A stretch of 64,000 nucleotides of DNA, taken from the IMG/VR virus record IMGVR_UViG_3300034257_000053, positions 1 to 64,000 of that record; one strand, given 5' to 3'. The translations under genes were made by a program, and so were the position numbers. Origin of the DNA: a virus. The notes under the pieces are model-generated. The model was not told where the DNA came from. It worked only from the letters and a program-made list of their open reading frames with translations, and did no database searches. Shown here in pieces: positions 23,849 to 31,770 of this stretch (position 1 is its first letter; each line of letters starts with the position of its first letter).

Positions 23849-24040
23849 ATGGCGGACCCGATGACGCGGCGCTGGGCTTGCTTGAACTGCGGATGGAAGG
23901 GCGCGCTCGGCGAGATGTTCGCGGGTGCGACGTGGAACGACCCGCCGCAATGTCCGAAGTGCAGGAGCGGCAACACGTCAACAGCCGAGGGTGTGCACGA
24001 CGTGCCGGCGTATCGCGGCGAAATTGGCACGCGAAACTAG
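23849..24040 (+). CDS. small zinc-ribbon protein
   Basis: A 63-residue protein with two CxxC knuckles (WACLNCGWKG and PQCPKCRSGN) about 30 residues apart, forming a likely zinc ribbon. Such small ribbons bind nucleic acid or other proteins. ATG 23849 is one base after the DUF1643 stop. Confidence 0.65.
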   Translation: MADPMTRRWACLNCGWKGALGEMFAGATWNDPPQCPKCRSGNTSTAEGVHDVPAYRGEIGTRN

Positions 24041-24049
24041 GAGAGCGCG

Positions 24050-24298
24050 ATGGCCGTTGACCTCCTTCAATCCTGCGGAGTGACCGTGGCCGATGCCGAT
24101 GCTGCGATGGGACACCTGCGCGATCGGCTGCGCGATCACGGCAAGCTCACCGGCTGCACCAGCTACGTGCAGCGCCGGATGGGCATCGGCTACAACCACG
24201 CGGCCCGCATCCTCGGCTATCTCGAGCTCACGCGCCGCATCAGCGAGCCGGACCAAAACGCCGCGCGCCACTTTCGCGACGATGCGGGAGAGCCATGA
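24050..24298 (+). CDS. FtsK-gamma-like winged-helix protein
   Basis: An 82-residue protein. CTSYVQRRMGIGYNHAARIL then GYLELTRRISEPD resembles the gamma winged helix of FtsK (SYLQRRLRIGYNRAARLME-LE--G-I). The FtsK motor domains are absent, so it is a stand-alone DNA-binding module. In FtsK this domain recognises short polar sequences; the target here is unknown. It has a gagag ribosome binding site before ATG 24050. Confidence 0.6.
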   Translation: MAVDLLQSCGVTVADADAAMGHLRDRLRDHGKLTGCTSYVQRRMGIGYNHAARILGYLELTRRISEPDQNAARHFRDDAGEP

Positions 24299-24480
24299 TG
24301 TATGTCCTGCCGCCTTCGCAAAAGTGGTCCATCGGGACGAGACAGTTTTTCAAGTTCATGCGCGACAACGGCTGGGCCGGCGACTTCATGATGTTCGGCC
24401 GCGTGTTCCGGATCGTCGGCATGCCGCACCCGTGGCAAGCCGACCTATGGGGTCACAACGATAACGGAGCGGCGGCATGA
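24295..24480 (+). CDS. small hypothetical protein
   Basis: A 61-residue protein, MMYVLPPSQKWSIGTRQFFK, rich in aromatic residues (GRVFRIVGMPHPWQADLWG). The start overlaps the preceding stop and its stop overlaps the next ATG. Nothing more can be said. Confidence 0.5.
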   Translation: MMYVLPPSQKWSIGTRQFFKFMRDNGWAGDFMMFGRVFRIVGMPHPWQADLWGHNDNGAAA

Positions 24481-24761
24481 GCGCGCGGCAATGGCGGCCG
24501 GTGCTCACGCCTGCGCGGGGCCGGTGGCTGCGTACGCTGGCGCGCGAGGGCGTGGCGAAACGCGGCCGCGGCCGCACCGGCTTTGAGTGCATGCAGCTCC
24601 GCTGGACCACCTGGCTCTACCGCCTGCCCAGCGGCAGCGTGGTGACGTACGCCGAGATCGACCAGTTGAAGAAAGAGACGCCCGAGATCTGGACCGACGC
24701 GGTGAACATCGGCGAGGTGCTGACCGAGGAAGGCCGGCGCGTGCTGCGAGGTGGCTCATGA
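24477..24761 (+). CDS. small hypothetical protein
   Basis: A 94-residue basic protein. TPARGRWLRTLAREGVAKRG suggests an N-terminal helix-turn-helix-like region. A beta segment follows (TTWLYRLPSGSVVTYAE), then LTEEGRRVLRGG. ITExGRxxL endings are common in small phage proteins with winged-helix character. Coupled by overlap to both neighbours. Confidence 0.5.
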   Translation: MSARQWRPVLTPARGRWLRTLAREGVAKRGRGRTGFECMQLRWTTWLYRLPSGSVVTYAEIDQLKKETPEIWTDAVNIGEVLTEEGRRVLRGGS

Positions 24762-25093
24762 GCCGGGAACCCGAGCGCGGCCGTCTCCACGCCCAAGAGA
24801 TCGCGGATGCGATCGATCAGGCGCTCGCTGCTGGCGATGCGGTGTTCGAACAGGAGTGCGGCGACAGCTATTTGACTTTGAAGTGGCGCGGCTGGTCGAT
24901 CGTGTTCTTTCTCGACGCGGGCGACTGCGACTACGTCGAGAAGGCAAGCGATCCCAACCTGCGCGTCGCGGAATCGGACGTCGACTGGTTCAACGGAGAG
25001 GACCCGCCGCGGCCCGAGCCGCTCGACCTGCGCGACACGCATTCGAGCGACATCGTGATCGCGGCCGAGAAATATCTCGGGAGGCCGCTGTGA
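24758..25093 (+). CDS. hypothetical protein
   Basis: A 111-residue acidic protein. Two strands with many aromatics (SYLTLKWRGWSIVFFLDAGD) lie between an N-terminal helix and a C-terminal segment DLRDTHSSDIVIAAEKYLG. No domain recognised. The start overlaps the preceding stop by four bases. Confidence 0.55.
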   Translation: MSREPERGRLHAQEIADAIDQALAAGDAVFEQECGDSYLTLKWRGWSIVFFLDAGDCDYVEKASDPNLRVAESDVDWFNGEDPPRPEPLDLRDTHSSDIVIAAEKYLGRPL

Positions 25094-25410
25094 ACGTCAT
25101 CGCGCGCGGGTTCATCGGTACGCGTATTTCGGTGGTGGTGCGCAGTCGGCGACGCCCGGTGGCGCGGCGGAGCCAGCGCCTTGCGGCGATATTCAGGATG
25201 ATGACCGAACAGCGCGTTCGCGTGGTGCGTGCGCTCGCCGGCCAGGCCGAAGGATTGTCGGCGGCGCAGATCGGCGACCTGTGCAAGATCGCGAGCCACG
25301 AGCTCGATCCGCTGCTGGTGCGGCTGACCGCGCGCGGAAAGATCGTTGCGGTATGGGACCATGCGCGCATCGCGCGCCGCCGGCTGTACCGGTCCTGCAC
25401 CAAGACTTGA
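25090..25410 (+). CDS. putative winged-helix protein
   Basis: A 106-residue protein from GTG 25090 (GTGA overlap). The N-terminal 35 residues are strongly basic (RSRRRPVARRSQRL). EGLSAAQIGDLCKIASHELD then LLVRLTARGKIVAVW and RRLYR looks like a winged helix. ATG 25198 would give only the winged-helix part and cannot be excluded as the real start. Confidence 0.5.
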   Translation: MNVIARGFIGTRISVVVRSRRRPVARRSQRLAAIFRMMTEQRVRVVRALAGQAEGLSAAQIGDLCKIASHELDPLLVRLTARGKIVAVWDHARIARRRLYRSCTKT

Positions 25411-25425
25411 TGGGGAAATAAGCAG

Positions 25426-25521
25426 ATGCAGCACGATCAACACGTCAAACGCTACATCCGTTATTGCCTTGTGATGGCGACGATGGGTCATCCGCTGTGG
25501 GGATGGCTGCCAGCCGCGTAG
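25426..25521 (+). CDS. possible 31-residue peptide
   Basis: A short open frame, MQHDQHVKRYIRYCLVMATM, then GHPLWGWLPAA, between two convincing genes. The ribosome binding site is weak (gggaaataagcag). It fills a 120-base gap, but its coding status is uncertain. Confidence 0.25.
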   Translation: MQHDQHVKRYIRYCLVMATMGHPLWGWLPAA

Positions 25522-25530
25522 GATACTGCA

Positions 25531-25746
25531 GTGAAGCAACCGTGGCTTTCATGCGCTGACTGCGATCTGCCGTATTCTGACGATGGCTTTGCCGACTTCG
25601 TTGTGTCGGACGACGTTTGGAAGCGGATCACGGCCGACGATGGCGCGAACATCCTCTGCGCCAATTGCATGATCCGGCGGGCGGTACGCGTGGGCATCGA
25701 AACTGCGAGCGGAAAATTCACGTCCGGACCTTTTGCGGTCCCGTGA
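25531..25746 (+). CDS. small zinc-knuckle protein
   Basis: A 71-residue protein from GTG 25531. CADCDLPYSDDGFADFVVSD and ILCANCMIRRAVRVG place two CxxC pairs about 34 residues apart around a VWKRITADDGANI segment, a layout seen in small phage zinc proteins. Probably a structural zinc site; role unknown. Confidence 0.6.
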   Translation: MKQPWLSCADCDLPYSDDGFADFVVSDDVWKRITADDGANILCANCMIRRAVRVGIETASGKFTSGPFAVP

Positions 25747-25759
25747 TGCGGGGAGCACA

Positions 25760-26089
25760 GTGACGCCGCCGGTCCTGTTCAATCGCTTCATGACGCTCGC
25801 CCGGCTGACGCGCGGCGATCGCATCATCTGGCAGCATCGCGGTGATGAGTGCACGCCGGAGGCGGTGTGGTGGGATCAGCCGCCGCAGATGGGCCGCCCG
25901 GTGCTCTGGCTCTCGACGGTGAAGTTGTTTCAGCGGCGCGCGCTGATCATCAAGACGGACCTGCGGCCGGCAACCGCGAACATCCGCCGGGACTGGACAC
26001 ACGCCAGTCTCTATGTGGCGACGCCTGCCGCCACCGATGCCTGGCTTGCCATGGACACGCCGGCGGGCGTGCCGAAGGGCGCACGATAA
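25760..26089 (+). CDS. hypothetical protein, last of the left plus-strand operon
   Basis: A 109-residue protein from GTG 25760 with ggggag upstream. RLTRGDRIIWQHRGDECTPE suggests a small beta-barrel-like opening. Its stop at 26089 lies one base from the stop of the oppositely oriented gene at 26091, so two operons converge tail to tail here. I see no hairpin terminator at the junction. Confidence 0.5.
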   Translation: MTPPVLFNRFMTLARLTRGDRIIWQHRGDECTPEAVWWDQPPQMGRPVLWLSTVKLFQRRALIIKTDLRPATANIRRDWTHASLYVATPAATDAWLAMDTPAGVPKGAR

Positions 26090-26090
26090 C

Positions 26091-26294
26091 TCAGGTCTGC
26101 TTGTTGCAGGTGTGAACGATGCCGGTGCAGCCGCACGATGGCGGTGCGGGCTCGATCCCCGGGCCGACAATCATCTTGGTGAGGGTCTGCTCGGCCAGCT
26201 TGTCGAGCTTTCGCGCGATGTGCCGCCGGGTCGTCGCCCGAAGGCGGCCCGGCAGGTCGAGATCGGCGACGATGTGGCGTCGGGTGATCTGCAT
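26091..26294 (-). CDS. small basic protein, end of the minus-strand operon
   Basis: A 67-residue protein, MQITRRHIVADLDLPGRL, with a helical basic middle (TRRHIARKLDKLAEQTL) and a C-terminal pair of CGC and HTC motifs that could bind a metal. ATG at 26294 shares one base with the preceding gene's stop. Function unknown. Confidence 0.5.
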   Translation of the reverse strand: MQITRRHIVADLDLPGRLRATTRRHIARKLDKLAEQTLTKMIVGPGIEPAPPSCGCTGIVHTCNKQT

Positions 26295-26626
26295 CAGGAG
26301 CGCTCCTTGCCGCGTGCTTTCAGGCACCGACTCACGTCCTCGCCGGCAAGGCGTAGCATCGTGCGGGCGCGTTCGTCGAGCCGCGCAGTCAGGTCCGCGG
26401 TGAACGGTGGTAGCCCGGCGAGCGCGGCGGTGAGGCCGAGCAGCTCCAGATGCGACAGCTTGCGGGAGCCGCGGTTCATCGCGCCGGCCACCTGGTTGCC
26501 GAGCCCGACCGACGCACCCGCCTCGGCGACCTGCTTGCCGTTGAAGCCCATGGCGTCGCGCCACGCCGCGAACGGTGTCGCCGGAATATTTTCGGGAATT
26601 TTTGTCGCGCGTTTCGGCTTAGCCAT
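26294..26626 (-). CDS. putative helix-turn-helix protein
   Basis: A 110-residue protein from ATG 26626. After a basic start (MAKPKRATKIP), the segment WRDAMGFNGKQVAEAGASVG then LSHLELLGLTAALAGLPPF resembles a Cro/CI-type helix-turn-helix region. It could be a transcriptional regulator, but the match is by eye only. Confidence 0.5.
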   Translation of the reverse strand: MAKPKRATKIPENIPATPFAAWRDAMGFNGKQVAEAGASVGLGNQVAGAMNRGSRKLSHLELLGLTAALAGLPPFTADLTARLDERARTMLRLAGEDVSRCLKARGKERS

Positions 26627-26972
26627 CGTTGCACCTGCAATAGTACGGGCTGCGCTGGCAGTTCGGGCAGACCTTGAAGAACGGCCGGTTGATAGGTCGT
26701 GAATAGCCCACGCAGTGCGCCGACTCGGTGAACTCTTGCTGGGGCACGCCGTCGGTGAAGCCGACAACACCCCATTTGGTCGTTACGAGATACGTGTCCT
26801 GCCAGTCAACGCGTTCGCCGTGTCGATGGAATTTGAGGTCGGCGAGTTCGATGCCTGGCCCCACGCCCGGCAGTCCTCGCACGTGCGTGAGCAGATCGGG
26901 CCAACTCGCGAACTCCTGCATGGTGGTTAGCGCTTCGGCAAGGCTGCCGCGTTGCTCGCGAAACTTGATCAT
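26619..26972 (-). CDS. hypothetical protein with C-terminal cysteine cluster
   Basis: A 117-residue protein from ATG 26972. It ends VCPNCQRSPYYCRCNDG, a compact four-cysteine cluster likely to bind zinc. Before it, DWQDTYLVTTKWGVVGFTDG is beta-rich. It overlaps both neighbours by a few bases. Confidence 0.55.
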   Translation of the reverse strand: MIKFREQRGSLAEALTTMQEFASWPDLLTHVRGLPGVGPGIELADLKFHRHGERVDWQDTYLVTTKWGVVGFTDGVPQQEFTESAHCVGYSRPINRPFFKVCPNCQRSPYYCRCNDG

Positions 26973-27394
26973 GCCGCTGCCCTCCCTGCACAGTCGGCGC
27001 GGTGGCCCGTGGCGGGGTCGATGCCGCGCTCGCGCTGGCTTTCCCACCATTCGGGAGCGAAGGCGCCGAACATCGGTTTCCAGCCCGCTACTCTTGCACC
27101 ACACGATGGGCATTCGCCACGGGTCGCCGCCTCCAACCGACGCACCGGCTCGGCCATCTCTCGCCCCTGCGGCGAAGGCTCGGCATCGTAGCGCCGCCAG
27201 TGAACGCGCACGCCTTTGTGGCCGGAGCGGGTGACCTCCTCGAACCAATCGACGACCACCGGGAAATTCAGCGTGCGCCCGACATGTTCGCGCGAATTCT
27301 CGACTGACATTGAGAACGCGCCCCGCGACTGTTCGCAGTCGATCTCGAAGATCTCGGTCATGATGTCGGTGGCGGGATCAGGTAGGGCGCTCAT
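26969..27394 (-). CDS. hypothetical protein with CPSC motif
   Basis: A 141-residue protein from ATG 27394. The first half is beta-rich (EIFEIDCEQSRGAFSMSVE). GECPSCGARVAGWKPMFGAF is followed by HRADCAG near the C-terminus, giving cysteines and a histidine that may form a zinc site. It follows the ATPase gene with a four-base overlap. Role unknown. Confidence 0.5.
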   Translation of the reverse strand: MSALPDPATDIMTEIFEIDCEQSRGAFSMSVENSREHVGRTLNFPVVVDWFEEVTRSGHKGVRVHWRRYDAEPSPQGREMAEPVRRLEAATRGECPSCGARVAGWKPMFGAFAPEWWESQRERGIDPATGHRADCAGRAAA

Positions 27395-28785
27395 GCTGCC
27401 CTCCCGATCAGCGACCACAGCCACGCGATCGGCTTCGGCCTGGCCGGTGGCGTGCCTGGCGTTGGGGGCTTCGGCGCTGCCGGCGGCCGCGGCAGGTCGC
27501 CCCGCTCGGTGAGCCGCTCGACGAACGCGTCGAACTGCGCCTCGCGGCTCGTCTCGCGCCCGTAGCGCGTGCGCAGCGGGCAGGCCCGCATCAGCGCGTC
27601 ACGTTCGAAATCCGAGACCGGACCGATCTGCGCGGCGGGCGGTGCCACCATCACGCGCTCGACCGGTGTCGGCGTGCCGTCGAGGGCGAGGAACGAGACC
27701 AGCGCCTCGCCGGTGCCGAGCGCGGTGACGGCCTCGGTGACCTTGAACGCCGGGTTGGGGCGGAAGCCGTCCTCGATCGCCTTCAAGGTGCGGCGGTCCT
27801 TCGGGGTGAACACGCGCAGCGCATGCTGCACGCGATTGCCGAGCTGGGCGGCGACGTTGTCCGGCACGTCGCGCGGCGACTGCGTCACGAAATAGACCCC
27901 GACGCCCTTCGAGCGGATCAGGCGCACGACTCGCTCGATGGTTTCCAGAAGGCGCGGTGAGGCCTCGGCGAACAACAGGTGCGCCTCGTCGAAGAAGAAC
28001 ACGAGCTTGGGCTTGTCGAGATCGCCCGCCTCGGGTAGCACATTGAACAGCGAGGAGAGCAGCCACAGCAGGAAGGTGCCGTAGAGCCGCGGCGTATCCA
28101 TCAGCCGATCGGCGTGCAGCAAGTTGATGATGCCGCGGCCGTCCTCGTCGGTGCGCAGGAAATCATTGATGTCGAGCGCGGGCTCGCCGAACAGGTTGTG
28201 CCCGCCCTGCGCCTCCAGCACCAGGATGGCGCGCTGGATCGTGCCGATCGACGTGCTGGAGATGTTGCCGTAGGACGCGCGGATATCGTCGGCGAAGTCC
28301 GGCATCAGCGAGAGCCTGGCGCGCAGGTCGTGCAGGTCGCACATCGGCACGTTCTCGCCCCACGGCGACCATCTAAACGCGATGTTGAGCACGCCTTCCT
28401 GCGTTTCGTTGAGCTTGAGCATGCGCGCGAGCAGCAGCGGCCCCATTTCGTGCACGCTGGTGCGGATCGGCAGGCCCGCATCGCCCCACAGGTCCCAGAA
28501 CACGACGGGGAATTTCTCTGGCGTGCGTGCGAGCCCGAGCGCGGCCGCACGGTCAGCGGCTTTGCCATCGAATGCGCCGGCGGCGGCAAGGCCGGAGAGG
28601 TCGCCCTTGATGTCGGAGGCGAACACCGGCACGCCGGCGCGGGAGAACTCCTCGGCCAGGCGCTGCAAGGTGACGGTCTTGCCGGTGCCGGTCGCGCCGG
28701 TGACGAGACCGTGGCGGTTGGCGAGCCGCAAGGGCAGCGCGATCGCGGTGCCGGCGGCGGTGAGCCCGAGGGTGATGGCGGTCAT
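27391..28785 (-). CDS. HerA/DUF853-like ATPase
   Basis: A 464-residue protein. LANRHGLVTGATGTGKTVTL is Walker A (residues 30-37), and KLVFFFDEAHLLF is Walker B near residue 260. FASDIKGDLSGLA, RLIRSKGVGVYFVTQSP and NRVQHALRVFTPKD match the DUF853 (YjgR-type) group of HerA/FtsK-like ATPases. The C-terminus is proline-rich. DUF853 proteins are usually host genes of uncertain role; HerA relatives translocate on DNA. A phage copy might act in DNA processing or packaging, which is inference. It lies in the same operon as the sliding clamp. Confidence 0.85.
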   Translation of the reverse strand: MTAITLGLTAAGTAIALPLRLANRHGLVTGATGTGKTVTLQRLAEEFSRAGVPVFASDIKGDLSGLAAAGAFDGKAADRAAALGLARTPEKFPVVFWDLWGDAGLPIRTSVHEMGPLLLARMLKLNETQEGVLNIAFRWSPWGENVPMCDLHDLRARLSLMPDFADDIRASYGNISSTSIGTIQRAILVLEAQGGHNLFGEPALDINDFLRTDEDGRGIINLLHADRLMDTPRLYGTFLLWLLSSLFNVLPEAGDLDKPKLVFFFDEAHLLFAEASPRLLETIERVVRLIRSKGVGVYFVTQSPRDVPDNVAAQLGNRVQHALRVFTPKDRRTLKAIEDGFRPNPAFKVTEAVTALGTGEALVSFLALDGTPTPVERVMVAPPAAQIGPVSDFERDALMRACPLRTRYGRETSREAQFDAFVERLTERGDLPRPPAAPKPPTPGTPPARPKPIAWLWSLIGRAA

Positions 28786-28982
28786 GATCCGCTCCGTTTC
28801 TGTGCCGAGCTGGGAACGGCATCATGAATGCGAGAGATCGTGCCATCGAGCGAGGATAAAGCCTCATTCGCCGACGCAAGTTCGCTGTCCATGTCCGCTG
28901 TGATGGTCACGCCAGCCGACGTGAGTGCCAGTCGGATGTAGTGATCGTAGATGCTCGCCGCTTTTGTGAAGTTGATCGCCAT
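28782..28982 (-). CDS. small hypothetical protein
   Basis: A 66-residue protein, MAINFTKAASIYDHYIRLAL, mostly helical. It overlaps the ATPase gene by four bases and has the strong ribosome binding site aggagg, part of a 17-base leader shared with the DGR target gene. Role unknown. Confidence 0.6.
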   Translation of the reverse strand: MAINFTKAASIYDHYIRLALTSAGVTITADMDSELASANEALSSLDGTISRIHDAVPSSAQKRSGS

Positions 28983-28999
28983 GGTCGTCCTCCTGTTCT

Positions 29000-29017
29000 G
29001 CCCGCAGGATCGCGGGC
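29000..29017 (-). promoter_or_regulatory. leader hairpin, copy 1 (GCCCGC-GATCCT-GCGGGC)
   Basis: A perfect 6-bp stem with loop GATCCT on the minus strand, 17 bases before the start codon of the gene at 28982 and directly before its ribosome binding site. The identical 18 bases recur at 31746, 32403 and 32744, each time just upstream of a minus-strand gene. Confidence 0.7.
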
Positions 29018-29029
29018 GGCGGTGAAATC

Positions 29030-29623
29030 TCAGTTCTCGTCCCTGCGGCCCGGCATCGGCATGCCGGGGCGCGACTTGATGATCGGGCGGTAGTCGGCGG
29101 CCCAGGCGAGGCGGGTCGCATCGTCGTCGGGCAGGTTCTTGCCGGCGCGAAACTCCTCGTAGGGCGTCGGCACCAGCTCCATCACCTCCGGGCGGTGGCC
29201 CGAGGCCATCCACGCATCGAGCAGCCGCGCGGTGAACAGCAGGTGCGCGGAATTGAACTGCATCCACGCGTGCCAGTCCGGCGCATAGTCGCGGAACGCG
29301 CCGTCGTTCGGGAACGTGATCAGGAATGCGGGCGGCGCGCCCTGCAAAGAGGCGTCGATCTCCCGGTTGACGCGCACGAGCAGGCCTTCCAGCAGGTCGA
29401 CGTGCCCCTGGAAGGTGAACCACGTGCGGCTGCGCTCGATCTTGCGCACGTCGTCGGCCGAGAGGCCGCCGAGCAGCCCGCCCAACTCCTCGCGCGTGTA
29501 GCCGAGCAGGTTGCGCATCGCGCGCAGGTCGGCAGGCGTCGGCATCGGTCGGGCTCCGGTGGCGGCCGGACTATCGACGAGGCGGCGCGCGGCGGCAAGG
29601 CTGGTTGCGAGGGCCCGGGTCAT
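29030..29623 (-). CDS. hypothetical protein with XRE-like helix-turn-helix
   Basis: A 197-residue protein from ATG 29623. DLRAMRNLLGYTREELGGLL then LSADDVRKIERSRTWF resembles an XRE-type helix-turn-helix. The remainder (WHAWMQFNSAHLLFTARLL, VPTPYEEFRAGK) resembles phage proteins that join this helix-turn-helix to a DUF-type domain. Possible regulator. A later start (MPTPADLRAM) is also plausible. Confidence 0.5.
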   Translation of the reverse strand: MTRALATSLAAARRLVDSPAATGARPMPTPADLRAMRNLLGYTREELGGLLGGLSADDVRKIERSRTWFTFQGHVDLLEGLLVRVNREIDASLQGAPPAFLITFPNDGAFRDYAPDWHAWMQFNSAHLLFTARLLDAWMASGHRPEVMELVPTPYEEFRAGKNLPDDDATRLAWAADYRPIIKSRPGMPMPGRRDEN

Positions 29624-29808
29624 GACGCTGCGTCCCGCAAGCATTGCCGCTCGAACCGCAGTTCGGCGTCGCAGTCGCGCCAGCCTTGGCGCTCCTGCGG
29701 CGACCGGCAGGACTTCCTCGCGCCGCCGTCATAGCGCCGCCAGTAGCCACGATCGTAGGGGTGACGCTCGATCACGATGCCTCGGCGGGCGGTGCGGGTG
29801 CGGGTCAT
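29620..29808 (-). CDS. small basic protein
   Basis: A 62-residue, very basic protein (MTRTRTARRGIVIERHPYDR) with two cysteines that could pair. It overlaps both neighbours by four bases. No family recognised. Confidence 0.5.
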   Translation of the reverse strand: MTRTRTARRGIVIERHPYDRGYWRRYDGGARKSCRSPQERQGWRDCDAELRFERQCLRDAAS

Positions 29809-30098
29809 GACTCGGGCTCCGCTTTCTTGCGCGAGGCCGATGCGCTCGCCTTCTCGATGGCGATCTGCGCCTGGCAGTGCGCGATGTTGAACTCCAGCAG
29901 CGCGATCATGATGGGCACGTTGATCGTCTGGCCCTGCGCCAGGCCGAACTCGGCCATCGCTGCGGCGGTGACGGAAACGCGCTGACCATCGAGCATGACG
30001 AAGGCAATGCGCCCCTCGTCCATGCCGCGCTCGCACTCGATAAGCGCGCGGATTTCGTCCTCGGTGAATCGTCGAGGGGGGGGGGCGTCGGTTGTCAT
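29805..30098 (-). CDS. hypothetical protein with C10 tract near its start
   Basis: A 97-residue protein. Codons 5-8 (APPP) are encoded by a run of ten C on the coding strand (G at 30076-30085), a length prone to slippage; a change of one base would stop translation early. The rest is helical with a basic end (EKASASASRKKAEPES). It is in frame as written. Confidence 0.5.
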   Translation of the reverse strand: MTTDAPPPRRFTEDEIRALIECERGMDEGRIAFVMLDGQRVSVTAAAMAEFGLAQGQTINVPIMIALLEFNIAHCQAQIAIEKASASASRKKAEPES

Positions 30099-30394
30099 CG
30101 CTTTGCTCCCCGGTAGTAATCCTCGGGGACCGCGCGCTGTACCAGCAACGCCGCGCGGAACCATTCGGTGCCGAGCCGCTCGACCGCTTCGAGCATGGTG
30201 TAGCCGTTGCCCTGCTGGAACAGGTCAGGACGGTCGAGCACGAGCGCGACGGCAAGGCTTTCGCCGGTGGAGAACACACCGATGCGCCTTTCGTCGGCAC
30301 GTACAGCATCGACCAGTTTGAGGATGCGCTCGGCGGCGTCGGTGACCGGATCGACGGGGTTGGCTGGCGGTTGTTTTGGCTGGCGGATCGTCAT
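30095..30394 (-). CDS. hypothetical protein
   Basis: A 99-residue, mainly helical protein (DPVTDAAERILKLVDAVRAD, GYTMLEAVERLGTEWFRAAL). It overlaps both neighbours. No motif identifies a function. Confidence 0.5.
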   Translation of the reverse strand: MTIRQPKQPPANPVDPVTDAAERILKLVDAVRADERRIGVFSTGESLAVALVLDRPDLFQQGNGYTMLEAVERLGTEWFRAALLVQRAVPEDYYRGAKR

Positions 30395-30645
30395 GGCCTA
30401 ACCTCCTGCGCGCGCGTTGTGCCAGCGGTGGTGAGCCGATAGGCGGGATCGCCAAGGCGCGTCGTGCCCCATGGCTCGATCAATCCGAGACCGAGAAACT
30501 TGTCGGCGATGAGATCGCCGAACAGCGTGCGGTGCACGCGGTCGCCGAACGCTTCCTTGCCGCCGTGCGTGTTGATCGACCATCTCGTGTAGCGCAGCAG
30601 GTAGAGCTCGTAGTCGGTGAGGGGGGGGGTGCCGATTTCAGTCAT
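30391..30645 (-). CDS. hypothetical protein with C9 tract near its start
   Basis: An 84-residue protein, MTEIGTPPLTDYELYLLRYT, ending in LTTAGTTRAQEVRP. The middle (RTLFGDLIADKFLGLGLIEP, then YRLTTAG) suggests a winged helix. Codons 6-8 contain nine C in a row (G at 30621-30629), another possible slippage site. In frame as written. Confidence 0.5.
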   Translation of the reverse strand: MTEIGTPPLTDYELYLLRYTRWSINTHGGKEAFGDRVHRTLFGDLIADKFLGLGLIEPWGTTRLGDPAYRLTTAGTTRAQEVRP

Positions 30646-31220
30646 GATGCCACCACCGGCTTCACCGCGTTCATGATGATCTTGGTGCGGTCCTCAATAA
30701 GCACCCCGGGCAAGGTTGGGCCGAGCGCGCGAGCGGCCTTGAAGGCGTCGGCCTTGCGGGTGAACTTGCGCCATCCGCCTTTTTGCCCATTCGGTGCGAC
30801 GCAGTTTGGGTCATAGCCGACCATCAGGGCGTAACGCTCACCGGCCACGTCGACGAGGCGGGCGACATAGTAGTCGTGACCGCTGACATAGGTTGCGAGC
30901 ACGACCGCGTAGAGCGGTTCGGCCTCGACGCGCGCCATCAGCTCGCGCGCGGCGCGGATCATGCACCAGAGGGCGGTGGCCTCGCCGTTGAGGTAGTCGT
31001 CGCTGAGATCGGCCAGCACGTCATCCTCGGTGACCGTCGAGAGGGGCCGCCGGTAATCCTTGGCGTATTCGCGCCGCCGCTCCAGCAGTTCCGCAGCGTC
31101 GGTCGGTGTGGTGCAGCGCGCCATGCCACTCACAAATTTCTGGAGCTCGGTCACGAGATCGGTGGCCGATGCGATTGCCGGCAACGGCGGTGCGGCGGGC
31201 TTTGCGGTGATGTCGTTCAT
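30642..31220 (-). CDS. hypothetical protein, paralogue of the 34256 gene
   Basis: A 192-residue protein. The C-terminal part (YAVVLATYVSG, then KADAFKAARALGPTLPGV, then IEDRTK) aligns with the smaller gene at 34256-34621 (YAVIQTHTRRP, RDAFTYARSLGPVLPDV, VKDYTR). The repeated block probably forms a small alpha/beta domain. The pair suggests duplication within the minus-strand operon. Function unknown. Confidence 0.55.
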   Translation of the reverse strand: MNDITAKPAAPPLPAIASATDLVTELQKFVSGMARCTTPTDAAELLERRREYAKDYRRPLSTVTEDDVLADLSDDYLNGEATALWCMIRAARELMARVEAEPLYAVVLATYVSGHDYYVARLVDVAGERYALMVGYDPNCVAPNGQKGGWRKFTRKADAFKAARALGPTLPGVLIEDRTKIIMNAVKPVVAS

Positions 31221-31723
31221 CGTGCCGCTCCCTTCGCGATGATGTCACCGCGCGAGGCGTGGCGGTGCGCGCCTTCGGCCGACTTGATCGCACGGGCGAC
31301 GTAGTCGGCAGCGCGCTGGCTGCCGCAGGTGCGCAGCATGTCGCGTGCGCTGCGCAGGTGACCGATGGCTTTGGTGATGATGCCCGGTCGCGTCGGCGCG
31401 CTGGCCGCTACGGTGATGTTGAGGCGCTCGCACAGCGCATCAATGTCCTCGACGGTCAGCTCGGTGATGGTGTTGCTAATGGTCGCGATGTCGGCAAGGT
31501 CCGCGTCCCACGGTGCCCGCTGGTAACAGCGCAGCCCCGCCAGCACGGTGGCAAGCTCGCGATCATCGAGCGCATGCGGCCGGGCCGCGAGCGCGCTGCA
31601 CGCGGCTTCGATGGCGATGTCCCATTCGGCGGGGTCGAGCGCGGAGCCTTCGGCTGCGCACGACTCGGCGGCTTGGAGCCGCAGGTCGCGCAGGGCGGCG
31701 GTGAAACGTTCGGTGTCGTTCAT
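31217..31723 (-). CDS. hypothetical protein
   Basis: A 168-residue, almost wholly helical protein (MNDTERFTAALRDLRLQAAE, then ELTVEDIDALCERLNITVA). It has the strong site aaggagg before the ATG, with leader hairpin copy 2 upstream. No domain recognised. Confidence 0.55.
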   Translation of the reverse strand: MNDTERFTAALRDLRLQAAESCAAEGSALDPAEWDIAIEAACSALAARPHALDDRELATVLAGLRCYQRAPWDADLADIATISNTITELTVEDIDALCERLNITVAASAPTRPGIITKAIGHLRSARDMLRTCGSQRAADYVARAIKSAEGAHRHASRGDIIAKGAAR

Positions 31724-31745
31724 TGGAAGTTCCTCCTTGTGGGCT

Positions 31746-31763
31746 GCCCGCAGGATCGCGGGC
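31746..31763 (-). promoter_or_regulatory. leader hairpin, copy 2
   Basis: The same 18 bases as at 29000-29017, here 22 bases before the ATG at 31723 and just upstream of its aaggagg site. Confidence 0.65.
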
Positions 31764-31770
31764 GGTCGGG

